Positions 1-6,470 are shown, counted from the first letter of the stretch. The stretch: 8,321 nucleotides of DNA from Peptostreptococcaceae bacterium (GCA_016650115.1 JAENWI010000047.1:1-8321); one strand, 5' to 3'. The notes: generated by a model not told the origin, from the letters alone. Translations and numbers: made by a program.

Positions 1-114
1 CGACTGGAAAAGGCAAAAAAATTACTAAACATTGATGAAAGCCTTGAATGTTATCCGGAAATTTTTACTTTCATCAGATTATATCAAATTAATAAAATTT
101 TGAAAAAAGAATAA
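1..114 (+). CDS. C-terminal end of a probable PucR/CdaR-type transcriptional regulator (5' truncated)
   Basis: Only the last 37 residues are inside the window, read in frame from base 1 to the TAA at 112-114. They begin RLEKAKKLLNIDESLE and continue through a hydrophobic helix (FTFIRLYQI) to a lysine-rich end. This resembles the tail of the HTH_30 domain that closes PucR/CdaR-family activators, where the usual pattern is 'NTLRYRLEKAEELLGIDLSDPEE..LALQLALRLY'. Family members commonly control neighbouring catabolic and transport genes for purines, sugar acids or amino acids. If the assignment is right, this protein is a good candidate regulator of the PLP-enzyme operon that starts 267 bases downstream. 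The DNA-recognition helix itself lies outside the window, so the family call rests on a short match by eye. A terminator follows the stop, so the gene ends its own transcript. Confidence 0.55.
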   Translation, partial: RLEKAKKLLNIDESLECYPEIFTFIRLYQINKILKKE

Positions 115-131
115 AAATCAATAAAACTGAC

Positions 132-179
132 AAATCCCAGGAAATCGAAAAAAGATATCTTGGGATTTTTGATTTTTTT
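132..179 (+). terminator. Rho-independent terminator of the upstream regulator gene
   Basis: AAATCCCA (132-139) pairs perfectly with TGGGATTT (161-168). Between them GAAATC and GATATC extend the stem with one mismatch around an A-rich loop. T runs follow at 166-170 and 173-179. It lies 17 bases after the TAA of the partial upstream gene, the usual place for an intrinsic terminator. It separates that gene from the operon starting at 382. Confidence 0.8.
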
Positions 180-222
180 GGCAAAAATATAATATTGCAC
201 GAGAAATATAGATTGTAAAAAG

Positions 223-260
223 TACAAAAAAACCAAAGAATTTTTGTATTGTCAGACAAT
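223..260 (+). promoter_or_regulatory. Two adjacent inverted repeats in the leader of the AT1 operon (possible operator)
   Basis: TACAAAAA (223-230) is inverted as TTTTTGTA (241-248) across a 10-base gap. Directly after it, ATTGTC (248-253), a central A, and GACAAT (255-260) form a perfect odd-length palindrome. Dyads of this size between a regulator gene and an operon are common binding sites, but no regulator can be assigned. No strong sigma-A promoter is obvious. The best pieces are TTGCAA (260-265) 15 bases ahead of TATAAG (281-286), and an isolated TATAGT (335-340). Confidence 0.35.
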
Positions 261-346
261 TGCAAATATTCACCTCTTCGTATAAGGTTTATCTATATAA
301 AGAAAGTTACTAAAAATTATTTCACAAGCCAAGTTATAGTAAGATC

Positions 347-375
347 TAATTAACTTGACTGGTTAATTAAAGGAG
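347..375 (+). promoter_or_regulatory. Hairpin abutting the Shine-Dalgarno sequence of AT1
   Basis: TAATTAAC (347-354) and GTTAATTA (362-369) form a perfect 8-bp stem with a 7-base loop (TTGACTG). The stem ends at the very base before the ribosome binding site AAGGAG (370-375), which sits 6 bases ahead of the ATG at 382. The stem leaves the binding site free, so it could be a DNA operator, an mRNA-stabilising 5' hairpin, or a translational control element. All the bases in the arms are seen directly; the function is inferred. Confidence 0.4.
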
Positions 376-381
376 TAAGAT

Positions 382-1662
382 ATGAGAGAATTTAAATTTA
401 AGGTTGATGAGATTAGAGAGCAGTTCCCTGCATTGAGCAAGACTGTAAATGGAATACCAGCTGCATTTTTAGATGGGCCCGGGGGTACACAGGTTCCAAG
501 AAGAGTCGTTGAAAAAATTAATGATTATTTATATTACAGAAATGCTAATTCACATGGAGTTTTCAAGACTTCATTGGAAAGTGACAATCTTTATTGGCAG
601 GCAAGGGAAGTTTATGCAGACTTTTTAAACTGCAGTGCAGAAGAAGTGGCTTTTGGAGCTAACACATCCTCAAACAATTTTAAACTGGCTTTGGGGCTTG
701 TCAGAACCATGAAACCTGGAGATGAAGTGCTAATCACAGATATCGATCATGAGGGAAATAGGTCCCCATGGAGAACTCTTGAAGATTTTGGCATTATTGT
801 GAAAAGCGTGAAAATCAATACAGAAACAATTACTTTGGACTTTGAGGATTTCAAAGCAAAACTTTCAGACAAAACAAAAGTTTTTGCTGTAAACTGGGCT
901 GCAAATTCCTGTGGAACCATTTCCGATGTGAAAAAATTCATTGACGAAGCGCACAAGGTTGGTGCGATTACGGTGGTGGATGCTGTCCATTACGCACCTC
1001 ACAGACCAATTGATGTGAAGGCAATTGATACGGATATTCTTCTCTGCTCGGCCTATAAATTTTTCGGCCCGCATTTTGGGGTAATGTATGTGAAGAAGTC
1101 GGTGGGAGAAATGATTAAAACTGTTCGGGTAATAGCAGATGACAACACAGAAATGCCATTTAAATTTGAAACAGGAACGCCGGCTATGGAGCTTGCGGCA
1201 GGAGCCGCAGAGGCTGTTGAATTTATTGCTGACATTGGCAACAACCATGAAGAATTCTTTGAAGCGGAATTAAAGGGACTTTCGGGTAGAAGAAGGTTTG
1301 TTGTTGCCGGAATGATGGCTATTGATAAATACGAGGAAGGTTTGGCAGTTCAGTTGAGAACGGAACTTGCTAAACTTCCGGGGGTAAAGGTTTTTGGACC
1401 TGGACCTGGCCATCCTAGAACTTCAACGGTATCCTTTAATATAGAAGGGGTGAACTCAAATGAGGTGGCAAAATACCTTGCGGAAAAAGGAATTTTCGTT
1501 TGGGATGGGGATTATTATGCCATAGAAACCATTACAAATGTTCTGAAACTTGAAGCAAGTGGTGGGCTGGTTCGAATTGGGCTTGCACCATACAATATTC
1601 AAAGTGAAATAGACCGAACCATAGTAGCAATTCAGGAATTTTGTGAAACTATTAAATCGTAA
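382..1662 (+). CDS. Class V aminotransferase-fold PLP enzyme, VC1184-like 'cysteine desulfurase-like' subfamily (AT1)
   Basis: A 426-residue fold-type-I PLP enzyme of the class V (NifS/SufS-like) superfamily, closest in appearance to the uncharacterised VC1184 subfamily. The N-terminal signature FLDGPGGTQVPRRVV (about residues 29-43) anchors the family. H123 in DIDHEGNRSP is placed to stack on PLP, D200 in VVDAVHYAPH should bind the pyridine nitrogen, and K226 in SAYKFFGPH is the expected Schiff-base lysine. The catalytic cysteine loop of true cysteine desulfurases is absent. The matching region near residues 370-380 reads FVWDGDYYAIE, so a lyase, aminotransferase or related amino-acid reaction is more likely than sulfur transfer. 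The start is supported by AAGGAG 6 bases upstream and by the matching N-terminus of AT2. It is first in an operon with the racemase 12 bases downstream. The substrate is unknown. Confidence 0.88.
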   Translation: MREFKFKVDEIREQFPALSKTVNGIPAAFLDGPGGTQVPRRVVEKINDYLYYRNANSHGVFKTSLESDNLYWQAREVYADFLNCSAEEVAFGANTSSNNFKLALGLVRTMKPGDEVLITDIDHEGNRSPWRTLEDFGIIVKSVKINTETITLDFEDFKAKLSDKTKVFAVNWAANSCGTISDVKKFIDEAHKVGAITVVDAVHYAPHRPIDVKAIDTDILLCSAYKFFGPHFGVMYVKKSVGEMIKTVRVIADDNTEMPFKFETGTPAMELAAGAAEAVEFIADIGNNHEEFFEAELKGLSGRRRFVVAGMMAIDKYEEGLAVQLRTELAKLPGVKVFGPGPGHPRTSTVSFNIEGVNSNEVAKYLAEKGIFVWDGDYYAIETITNVLKLEASGGLVRIGLAPYNIQSEIDRTIVAIQEFCETIKS

Positions 1663-1674
1663 AGGAATACAAAA

Positions 1675-2790
1675 ATGAAATACTTGAGTGTAAATACATA
1701 TCCGATGCTTTCAATAAATACTTCTAAATTGCTACATAACGCAGAAAAAGTATTGCAAGATTGCAAGAAACAAGGCATTGAACTAGCAGCAGTTATAAAG
1801 GGCTTTAATGGCATAGAAGAAGCTGCGTTGCAGTTTTCTAAAGCCGGTTATGCCCAAATCGCATCATCCAGAATTGACCAAATTATTGATGCAAGAAATT
1901 TTGGTATAAAGGGACCCTTCATGTTAATTAGAATACCAATGCTAAGCGAAATTAAAAATCTGGTCGAGTATGTTGATATTAGCTTAAATAGTGAGATATC
2001 TATAATTGAGGCCATTAATGATGAATGCATTGCACAGAAAAAACTCCACGGTATTGTTTTAATGGTGGATTTGGGAGATTTACGTGAAGGGTTTTGGGAT
2101 AAGTCTGAATTAATTCGGGTTGCTCAAAAAATTGAAAATAATATGCTGGGATTAAAACTTATGGGTGTCGGAACTAATCTGGGATGTTACGGATCTATTA
2201 AGCCGACAGAGGAAAAGATGAATGAACTTTGTCAGGTTGCGGAGGAGATAGAAAGAATCATTGGTAGGCGGTTAGAAATCATTTCTGGTGGGGCTACAAG
2301 TTCCTATCCTTTGGTTTTAAATAGAACTATGCCTAAAAAAATAAATCACCTCAGAATTGGAGAAGGAATTATACTTGCTTACGATCTTCAGGATTTATGG
2401 GGGTTGGATATGGCAGGACTTTACCAAGATGTTTTCACATTCAAGGCTGAGGTAGTAGAAATTAAAGAGAAACCCACTCATCCGGTCGGAGAAATCTTTA
2501 TTGACGGATTTGGACACAAACCTGCTTATGAAGACAGAGGCATAAGGAAGAGAGCCATACTCGCTACCGGTAAGCTTGATTACGCAATACACGATAAAAT
2601 TTTCCCTAAAAATATAGGAATGGAGGTAATAGGCAGTAGTAGTGATCATACCATAGTTGATATTCAGGATTGTAAAGATAATTTGACAGTTGGAGATATT
2701 CTTGAATTCAATATAAGTTATCCTTCTTTAATGTATCTAACGAATAGCAGATATGTAAATATCGAAATTGTTGAGGGACATTACGAATAA
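1675..2790 (+). CDS. Fold-type-III PLP amino-acid racemase, ornithine/alanine racemase-like
   Basis: A 371-residue cytoplasmic PLP racemase with an N-terminal alanine-racemase TIM barrel. K42 in AAVIKGFNG is the expected PLP lysine. MVDLGDLREGFW, GTNLGCYG and ISGGATSS (GG at 205-206) follow the order seen in ornithine racemase (Orr) and YhfX-type proteins. The C-terminal part carries the family signature EDRGIRKRAI (D287-R293 core) and SSSDH (D324, H325). Several positions differ from the typical Orr pattern as I remember it: ISGGATSS where Orr usually has ISGGNSSS, and GEGIILAYDL where Orr has roughly GEAILLGRE. The substrate may therefore not be ornithine. Translation starts after AAAGGA, which overlaps the AT1 stop region, and the gap is only 12 bases, implying co-expression with AT1. 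The transporter follows after 18 bases. Confidence 0.85.
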   Translation: MKYLSVNTYPMLSINTSKLLHNAEKVLQDCKKQGIELAAVIKGFNGIEEAALQFSKAGYAQIASSRIDQIIDARNFGIKGPFMLIRIPMLSEIKNLVEYVDISLNSEISIIEAINDECIAQKKLHGIVLMVDLGDLREGFWDKSELIRVAQKIENNMLGLKLMGVGTNLGCYGSIKPTEEKMNELCQVAEEIERIIGRRLEIISGGATSSYPLVLNRTMPKKINHLRIGEGIILAYDLQDLWGLDMAGLYQDVFTFKAEVVEIKEKPTHPVGEIFIDGFGHKPAYEDRGIRKRAILATGKLDYAIHDKIFPKNIGMEVIGSSSDHTIVDIQDCKDNLTVGDILEFNISYPSLMYLTNSRYVNIEIVEGHYE

Positions 2791-2808
2791 CGGCGAAAAG
2801 GAGAAAAA

Positions 2809-4275
2809 ATGAAGCAGTTTATAAAATTGACACCGATTTTCTTACTAGCAGGGATTGTTATACAAGGAGTTGACATCTTGATTGCAGCACCACTTGTAGC
2901 TGTTTATGCTACAATCATTTGTATGATAATCGAAAAGGCAAAACTTAGTGAGGTCATAGACAGTGCAATAAATAGTTCAAAAGGTGCCATGTTGGTTTTC
3001 TTTATCATGATGCTGGCTTATGCAGTTGCTGAAATATTTATGATAACAGGGGTAGGCGCTACTATAATTGAAACCTCACTTGCAATTGGAGTAACCGGTA
3101 GAAGTGTAGCAGTGGTCACGTTTTTGGTTACCTGTATTTTATCTGTATCGACAGGCACTTCTTGGGGCACTTATGCAGCCTGTATCCCAATCTTCCTGTG
3201 GTTAAGTCATATCGTCGGAGGGGATCCAGCTTTAACAATGTGTGCAGCAGCAGGCGGTGCAGCTTTCGGAGATAATATCGCACTTATTTCGGACACTACA
3301 ATTTTTAGCAGTGGACTCCAAGATGTTAATATTGGTGACAGGGTCAGACATCAGGGTGTTTGGTCTTTGGGAAGCGTTGCCTTATCCACAATTTGTTTTT
3401 ATGTTGCTGGTTTGGTCTTAAATCTGCCCGTAACGGTTGGGGCCGCATCTGAAGCAATCAAATCAATTCCTCCGGAAGCATGGGTAAACCTTGAAGCAGA
3501 AAGACCTTCCGCCGTTGCTTTGCTTAATCAGGTTATGGAAGGTGGAACTCCAATTTTCATGATAATACCGGTAATTATTGTAATTGGAATGGCTATTATG
3601 AAAATGCCTACAATCGTTTGCCTGTTCGCCGGAATATTTAGCGCCTCGCTCCTAGGAGCTTTAATTGGTACGATGACATCTTTTGGACAGTTTATAGACA
3701 CATTGGGTGCAAGCTTTTCCGATGCAGGAAGCTGGGTTATCATTATGATGATGTGGGTAGTTGCCTTTGGCGGCATTATGAGCAGAATGAATGCTTTTCT
3801 ACCGATTGCGAATTTCTTTGTTAGAATTTCAAAAAAGGTACGCCATCTAATGACCTGTAATGCGTTTTTATGCATCATAGGGAATATGCTTTTATCCGAT
3901 GAGGTGGCTCAAATGGCTACGATTGGACCGGTAATTAAAAACATTGTCGATCAAGAGGTTGAAGGTTCTGAAGAAGCGAAATATACGTTACGTTTGAGAA
4001 ATGCAACCTTCTCTGATGGACTTGGGGTTATGGGTGCAGAATTAATACCTTGGCATGTGTGTTCCATTTACTATGTTGGAATGGCAACCGCAGTATATCC
4101 ATTATTCAAGTTTACGCCAATTCATTTAATCCAATACAACTTCTTCTGCTGGATTAGTATTGTATCATTAATTATATTGACATTTACTGGTTGGGATAGA
4201 TTTATTCCACTTTTAAAAACACCGCAAGAGCCTGAAGTGAAATTGGTAGAAAGGAGAAAAAAATTGATCTCCTAA
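2809..4275 (+). CDS. NhaC-family Na+/H+ antiporter-type membrane transporter
   Basis: A 488-residue, very hydrophobic integral membrane protein with about 11-12 predicted segments. The motif VSTGTSWGTYAACIPI (residues 113-128) and the later FGDN (153-156) and SDTT (161-164) followed by IFSSG match the NhaC/MleN half-repeat, where SGSSW..., FGDH and SDTTILSS are typical. The second half carries SDEVAQMATIGP and the matching ELIPWHVC (411-418, centred on W415-H416). NhaC-family proteins exchange cations or organic acids across the membrane using Na+ or H+ gradients. Next to a racemase and a PLP enzyme, a substrate/product antiporter or amino-acid carrier is at least as likely as pH homeostasis, but the substrate is inferred only from context. 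The ATG follows AAAAGGAG by 5 bases. It closes the three-gene operon and is followed by a long hairpin. Confidence 0.85.
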   Translation: MKQFIKLTPIFLLAGIVIQGVDILIAAPLVAVYATIICMIIEKAKLSEVIDSAINSSKGAMLVFFIMMLAYAVAEIFMITGVGATIIETSLAIGVTGRSVAVVTFLVTCILSVSTGTSWGTYAACIPIFLWLSHIVGGDPALTMCAAAGGAAFGDNIALISDTTIFSSGLQDVNIGDRVRHQGVWSLGSVALSTICFYVAGLVLNLPVTVGAASEAIKSIPPEAWVNLEAERPSAVALLNQVMEGGTPIFMIIPVIIVIGMAIMKMPTIVCLFAGIFSASLLGALIGTMTSFGQFIDTLGASFSDAGSWVIIMMMWVVAFGGIMSRMNAFLPIANFFVRISKKVRHLMTCNAFLCIIGNMLLSDEVAQMATIGPVIKNIVDQEVEGSEEAKYTLRLRNATFSDGLGVMGAELIPWHVCSIYYVGMATAVYPLFKFTPIHLIQYNFFCWISIVSLIILTFTGWDRFIPLLKTPQEPEVKLVERRKKLIS

Positions 4276-4350
4276 ATTGATTTAATTTACAGGTAAGGTC
4301 TTTTCCTTCTAATGGTAAAATATTTCTGATTTTAATTAGCTATTTATATT

Positions 4351-4401
4351 AAATTAAAAGAATCTTTTTTAGGGTAGGACCTAGAGAGATTCTTTTGATT
4401 T
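4351..4401 (+). terminator. Long hairpin, probable terminator of the AT1-racemase-transporter operon
   Basis: AAAAGAATCT (4356-4365) pairs perfectly with AGATTCTTTT (4387-4396). Pairing continues inward with G-U pairs and one bulge to AGG/CCT around a short GTAGGA loop. It continues outward through AAATT (4351-4355) with GATTT (4397-4401), again with one G-U pair. The stem is about 22 bp. It begins 76 bases after the transporter stop. The T tract beyond the stem is weak because most of the T residues are in the 3' arm, so termination is likely but not certain. The near symmetry could let it act in both directions. Confidence 0.6.
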
Positions 4402-4418
4402 TAAATAGCAAAAAATTC

Positions 4419-4438
4419 CTGTACAATGAATTGTACAG
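4419..4438. promoter_or_regulatory. 20-bp near-perfect palindrome (possible operator)
   Basis: CTGTACAAT (4419-4427), two central bases GA, then ATTGTACAG (4430-4438): nine base pairs per arm with no mismatch. With a 2-base centre it cannot fold as an ordinary RNA hairpin loop without opening pairs, so a dimeric DNA-binding protein is the likelier reader. It sits just after the operon-end hairpin and ahead of the AT remnant. A TATAGA (4440-4445) overlaps its right edge, but no fitting -35 element is seen. Confidence 0.45.
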
Positions 4439-4496
4439 TTATAGACTTTATTGCTTATTCTTTTTATGATGAGGTTGGATTGCCTTGGATTGGCTG

Positions 4497-4688
4497 ACGA
4501 AATACCTTGCGGAAAAAGGAATTTTCGTTTAGGATGGAGATTATTACGCTATAGAAACTATTACAAATGTACTGAAACTTGAGGCAAGCGGTGGATTAGT
4601 ACGAATAGGGCTTGCTCCATATAATATTCAAGGTGAAATAGACAGAACCATTCAGGCTGTGAAGGACTTCATAGTATTGAAGGATTAA
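4497..4688 (+). pseudogene. C-terminal remnant of a third VC1184-like class V PLP enzyme gene, with an in-frame amber codon
   Basis: Reading in the frame of 4497 gives KYLAEKGIFV, then TAG at 4530-4532, then DGDYYAIETITNVLKLEASG and onward to a TAA at 4686-4688. This corresponds to residues 364 to the end of AT1. The TAG stands where AT1 has W374. By hand count, 4500-4652 differs from 1471-1623 at 18 of 153 positions. Of 17 changed codons, 15 are synonymous, one is Ser to Gly and one is the nonsense change. The last residues, EIDRTIQAVKDF, look more like AT2 than AT1. No N-terminal or PLP-lysine part exists, so it cannot be an active enzyme. A short match upstream (GATGAGGT at 4469-4476, compared with AATGAGGT in AT1) hints that homology may resume beyond a small insertion. 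Confidence 0.88.
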
Positions 4689-4823
4689 ATGAAAAGAAAT
4701 AATTTGAGAGATGAGTGGTATTCAATTATGAGTAAGACCTCAATCGTGGGGCGCACACCAGAAAGTGAACAAACTGGATATGGAATTTTCAGCAACCTGT
4801 TGAGAATATTAGCCGAATTATAA
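4689..4823 (+). CDS. Small ORF of 44 codons, unrecognised; may be a gene remnant
   Basis: An ATG directly follows the TAA of the AT remnant (TAAATG), with AAGGA (4680-4684) four bases before it, so translation is possible. The product is 44 residues, starts MKRNNLRDEWYSIMSK, contains GRTPESEQTGYG and ends in an amphipathic LLRILAEL. It has no membrane segment and no cysteines. I recognise no family. Its TAA (4821-4823) touches the amidohydrolase ribosome binding site, an arrangement that would suit translational coupling. It could equally be a surviving scrap of the gene that once followed the third AT copy. Confidence 0.35.
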   Translation: MKRNNLRDEWYSIMSKTSIVGRTPESEQTGYGIFSNLLRILAEL

Positions 4824-4830
4824 AAGGAGG
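4824..4830 (+). promoter_or_regulatory. Strong Shine-Dalgarno sequence of the amidohydrolase
   Basis: AAGGAGG, a full match to the 16S anti-SD, lies 8 bases before the ATG at 4839 and fixes that start. It overlaps the stop region of the 44-codon ORF. No convincing sigma-A promoter is seen between the operon-end hairpin and this site. Confidence 0.8.
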
Positions 4831-4838
4831 GCGTTATT

Positions 4839-6449
4839 ATGAATTTTTCAGGAGCAACATCAATTTATTTCAACGGTAATATCTACACGGTGGGCAAGGA
4901 TTTTACCAAGGCCAATGCGCTGGTTATCAAAAACGACAGGCTTATATATGTTGGAACAGATGAAATAGCACTACGATTCAGGACGGAAAATACCAGTGTT
5001 ATTGATTTGAACGGGAAGACAGTTCTACCTGGTTTGATTGAAGGACATACTCATTTTGGTTGGTTAAGCCAATCTCTTGTAGAAATTGATGCTTTATTTA
5101 AACAAAAAGAAGACATACTGGAAGAGGTTAAAAAGAAGGCTGAAACGGTTAAACCTGGAGAATGGATACTTGGAAGAGGTTGGAACAATGAAATTTGGGA
5201 ACAATCAAATTTTCCAACAAAGGAAGAATTAGATTTAGCAGCGCCAAACAATCCAGTGTGTATAATTAGAACTTGCTGTCATGCGTATTGGGTAAATTCA
5301 ACGGCTTTGGACCTAGCAAAGATAAACAAGGAAACGCTAAGCCCAGAGGGTGGAGAAATAATTAGACATAAAGATGGAAGCCCGGCGGGTGTACTAGTTG
5401 ATACTGCAGGTGACCAGTTAACATCAATTATTCCACCTTATGAAGGGGAGAATCAACGGAATGCATTGTTAAAAGGCCAAGAACATTTGTTGGAATTTGG
5501 GTTTACAAGTATTATGGATGCGGGTGCTACAGTCGATGAAATATCCGCCATGAAACAGCTTTGTGAAACCAAAAAAATGGACATTAGGTTATACGTATAT
5601 GCCAAAGAGGGAGAAACAGCAAATTATTATTATAAGAAAGGACTAGAAGTAGGACTTTATGAAAACCACCTAACGGTTAGAGGAATTAAGTTTTTTGCTG
5701 ATGGGTCATCTGGAGCAAGGAGTGCATATCTATTAGAGGATTATAACGATAGACCTGGGCATAAGGGCAATGGCAGATATACGGAAAAAGAATTGTACGA
5801 CAACGTTAGAGAAGCAAGAATAAATGGATTCCAAATATCAATACATGCCAATGGAGATGGAGCAACGGAAATGGTCATTGATGCCTATACAAAAGTATTA
5901 GATGAACTTCCTTTAGAAAATAATAGATATAGAATTGAACACTATCAGCTTCTTACCCCTAAGCATATAGAAAAAGCAGTAGAATACAAATTTATTCCCA
6001 GTATGCAGACAGTGCAATGTACATCTGACAGATTAATGATGGAAGAACGTATGGGAAAAGATAGTGGAAGATTGGAAAGAGCTTACTTATGGAGAGACAT
6101 TATTGATGCAGGACTGCATATTGTAAACGGATCTGACGCACCAGTTGAACTGGTGAACCCATATCATGGATTTTATGCAGCTGTAACAAGAAAGGGAAGA
6201 GATGGGCAGCCAGAGGGAGGCTGGTATCCAAATCAATGTATGACAAGAGAAGAAGCCCTAAAAGCAGCAACCATCTGGGCGGCAGAAGCACAGTTTGAGG
6301 AGAATATAAAAGGAAGTTTAGAAGAGGGAAAACTTGCTGATTTCACTGTTATAGATCGAGATTATATGATCTGCGATATTGAAGAAATTAAAGATATCAA
6401 TGCGGAAATGACAGTTATTGGCGGGAAAACAGTTTATTTTAAAGAATAG
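4839..6449 (+). CDS. Metal-dependent amidohydrolase, YtcJ-like (Amidohydro_3 type)
   Basis: A 536-residue cytoplasmic amidohydrolase of the usual YtcJ/N-substituted-formamide-deformylase length. The N-terminal beta-rich part has YFNGNIYTV. The metal motif PGLIEGHTHF gives H70 and H72. Further conserved sites follow in family order: K284 in GIKFFADGSSGARSAYL, H336 in SIHANGDG, H368 in YRIEHYQ and D433 in NGSDAPVE. The C-terminus closes with the typical GSLEEGKLADFTVIDRD and GGKTVY. Members hydrolyse C-N bonds in amides, formamides or cyclic amides, but most are uncharacterised and the substrate cannot be read here. No signal peptide is visible. Context suggests release of an amino acid or amine that the neighbouring PLP enzymes then process. 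Whether it shares a transcript with AT2, 439 bases away, is doubtful. Confidence 0.9.
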   Translation: MNFSGATSIYFNGNIYTVGKDFTKANALVIKNDRLIYVGTDEIALRFRTENTSVIDLNGKTVLPGLIEGHTHFGWLSQSLVEIDALFKQKEDILEEVKKKAETVKPGEWILGRGWNNEIWEQSNFPTKEELDLAAPNNPVCIIRTCCHAYWVNSTALDLAKINKETLSPEGGEIIRHKDGSPAGVLVDTAGDQLTSIIPPYEGENQRNALLKGQEHLLEFGFTSIMDAGATVDEISAMKQLCETKKMDIRLYVYAKEGETANYYYKKGLEVGLYENHLTVRGIKFFADGSSGARSAYLLEDYNDRPGHKGNGRYTEKELYDNVREARINGFQISIHANGDGATEMVIDAYTKVLDELPLENNRYRIEHYQLLTPKHIEKAVEYKFIPSMQTVQCTSDRLMMEERMGKDSGRLERAYLWRDIIDAGLHIVNGSDAPVELVNPYHGFYAAVTRKGRDGQPEGGWYPNQCMTREEALKAATIWAAEAQFEENIKGSLEEGKLADFTVIDRDYMICDIEEIKDINAEMTVIGGKTVYFKE

Positions 6450-6468
6450 TTGCTAATTCAACTATTCT
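6443..6468 (+). repeat. Perfect 10-bp hairpin overlapping the amidohydrolase stop codon
   Basis: AGAATAGTTG (6443-6452) and CAACTATTCT (6459-6468) pair fully around the loop CTAATT. The TAG stop codon (6447-6449) lies inside the 5' arm. There is no T tract after it; purine-rich sequence with a Shine-Dalgarno motif follows. It is therefore not a classical terminator and may act as an mRNA 3'-end or processing stem. Confidence 0.5.
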
Positions 6469-6470
6469 AA

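Noticed and set aside
180..198. Sigma-54 promoter (GG at 180-181 and TTGC before 199)
   Set aside because: GG and GC are 17 bases apart instead of the required 12, so the -24/-12 spacing fails.
747..1248. Overlapping minus-strand open frames inside AT1
   Set aside because: They lie opposite a strongly conserved enzyme, have no ribosome binding sites and read as low-quality protein; they are shadows of the coding strand.
382..1662. Annotation as a true cysteine desulfurase (NifS/SufS)
   Set aside because: The mobile-loop catalytic cysteine is missing and no Fe-S assembly gene (iscU/sufU) is nearby.
3528..3878. Minus-strand open frame of 116 codons inside the transporter
   Set aside because: Its hydrophobic, Ile-rich translation is the antisense image of the transporter's own membrane segments; no start signal supports it.
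4497..4688. TAG as a recoded (pyrrolysine) codon in a functional short protein
   Set aside because: The fragment lacks the N-terminal two thirds including the PLP lysine, has no start or ribosome binding site, and TAG replaces a Trp conserved in both paralogues; decay is simpler.
4276..4838. Insertion sequence or transposase remnant explaining the AT fragment
   Set aside because: No transposase-like frame, terminal inverted repeats or target-site duplication could be found; recombination between AT copies explains the fragment better.
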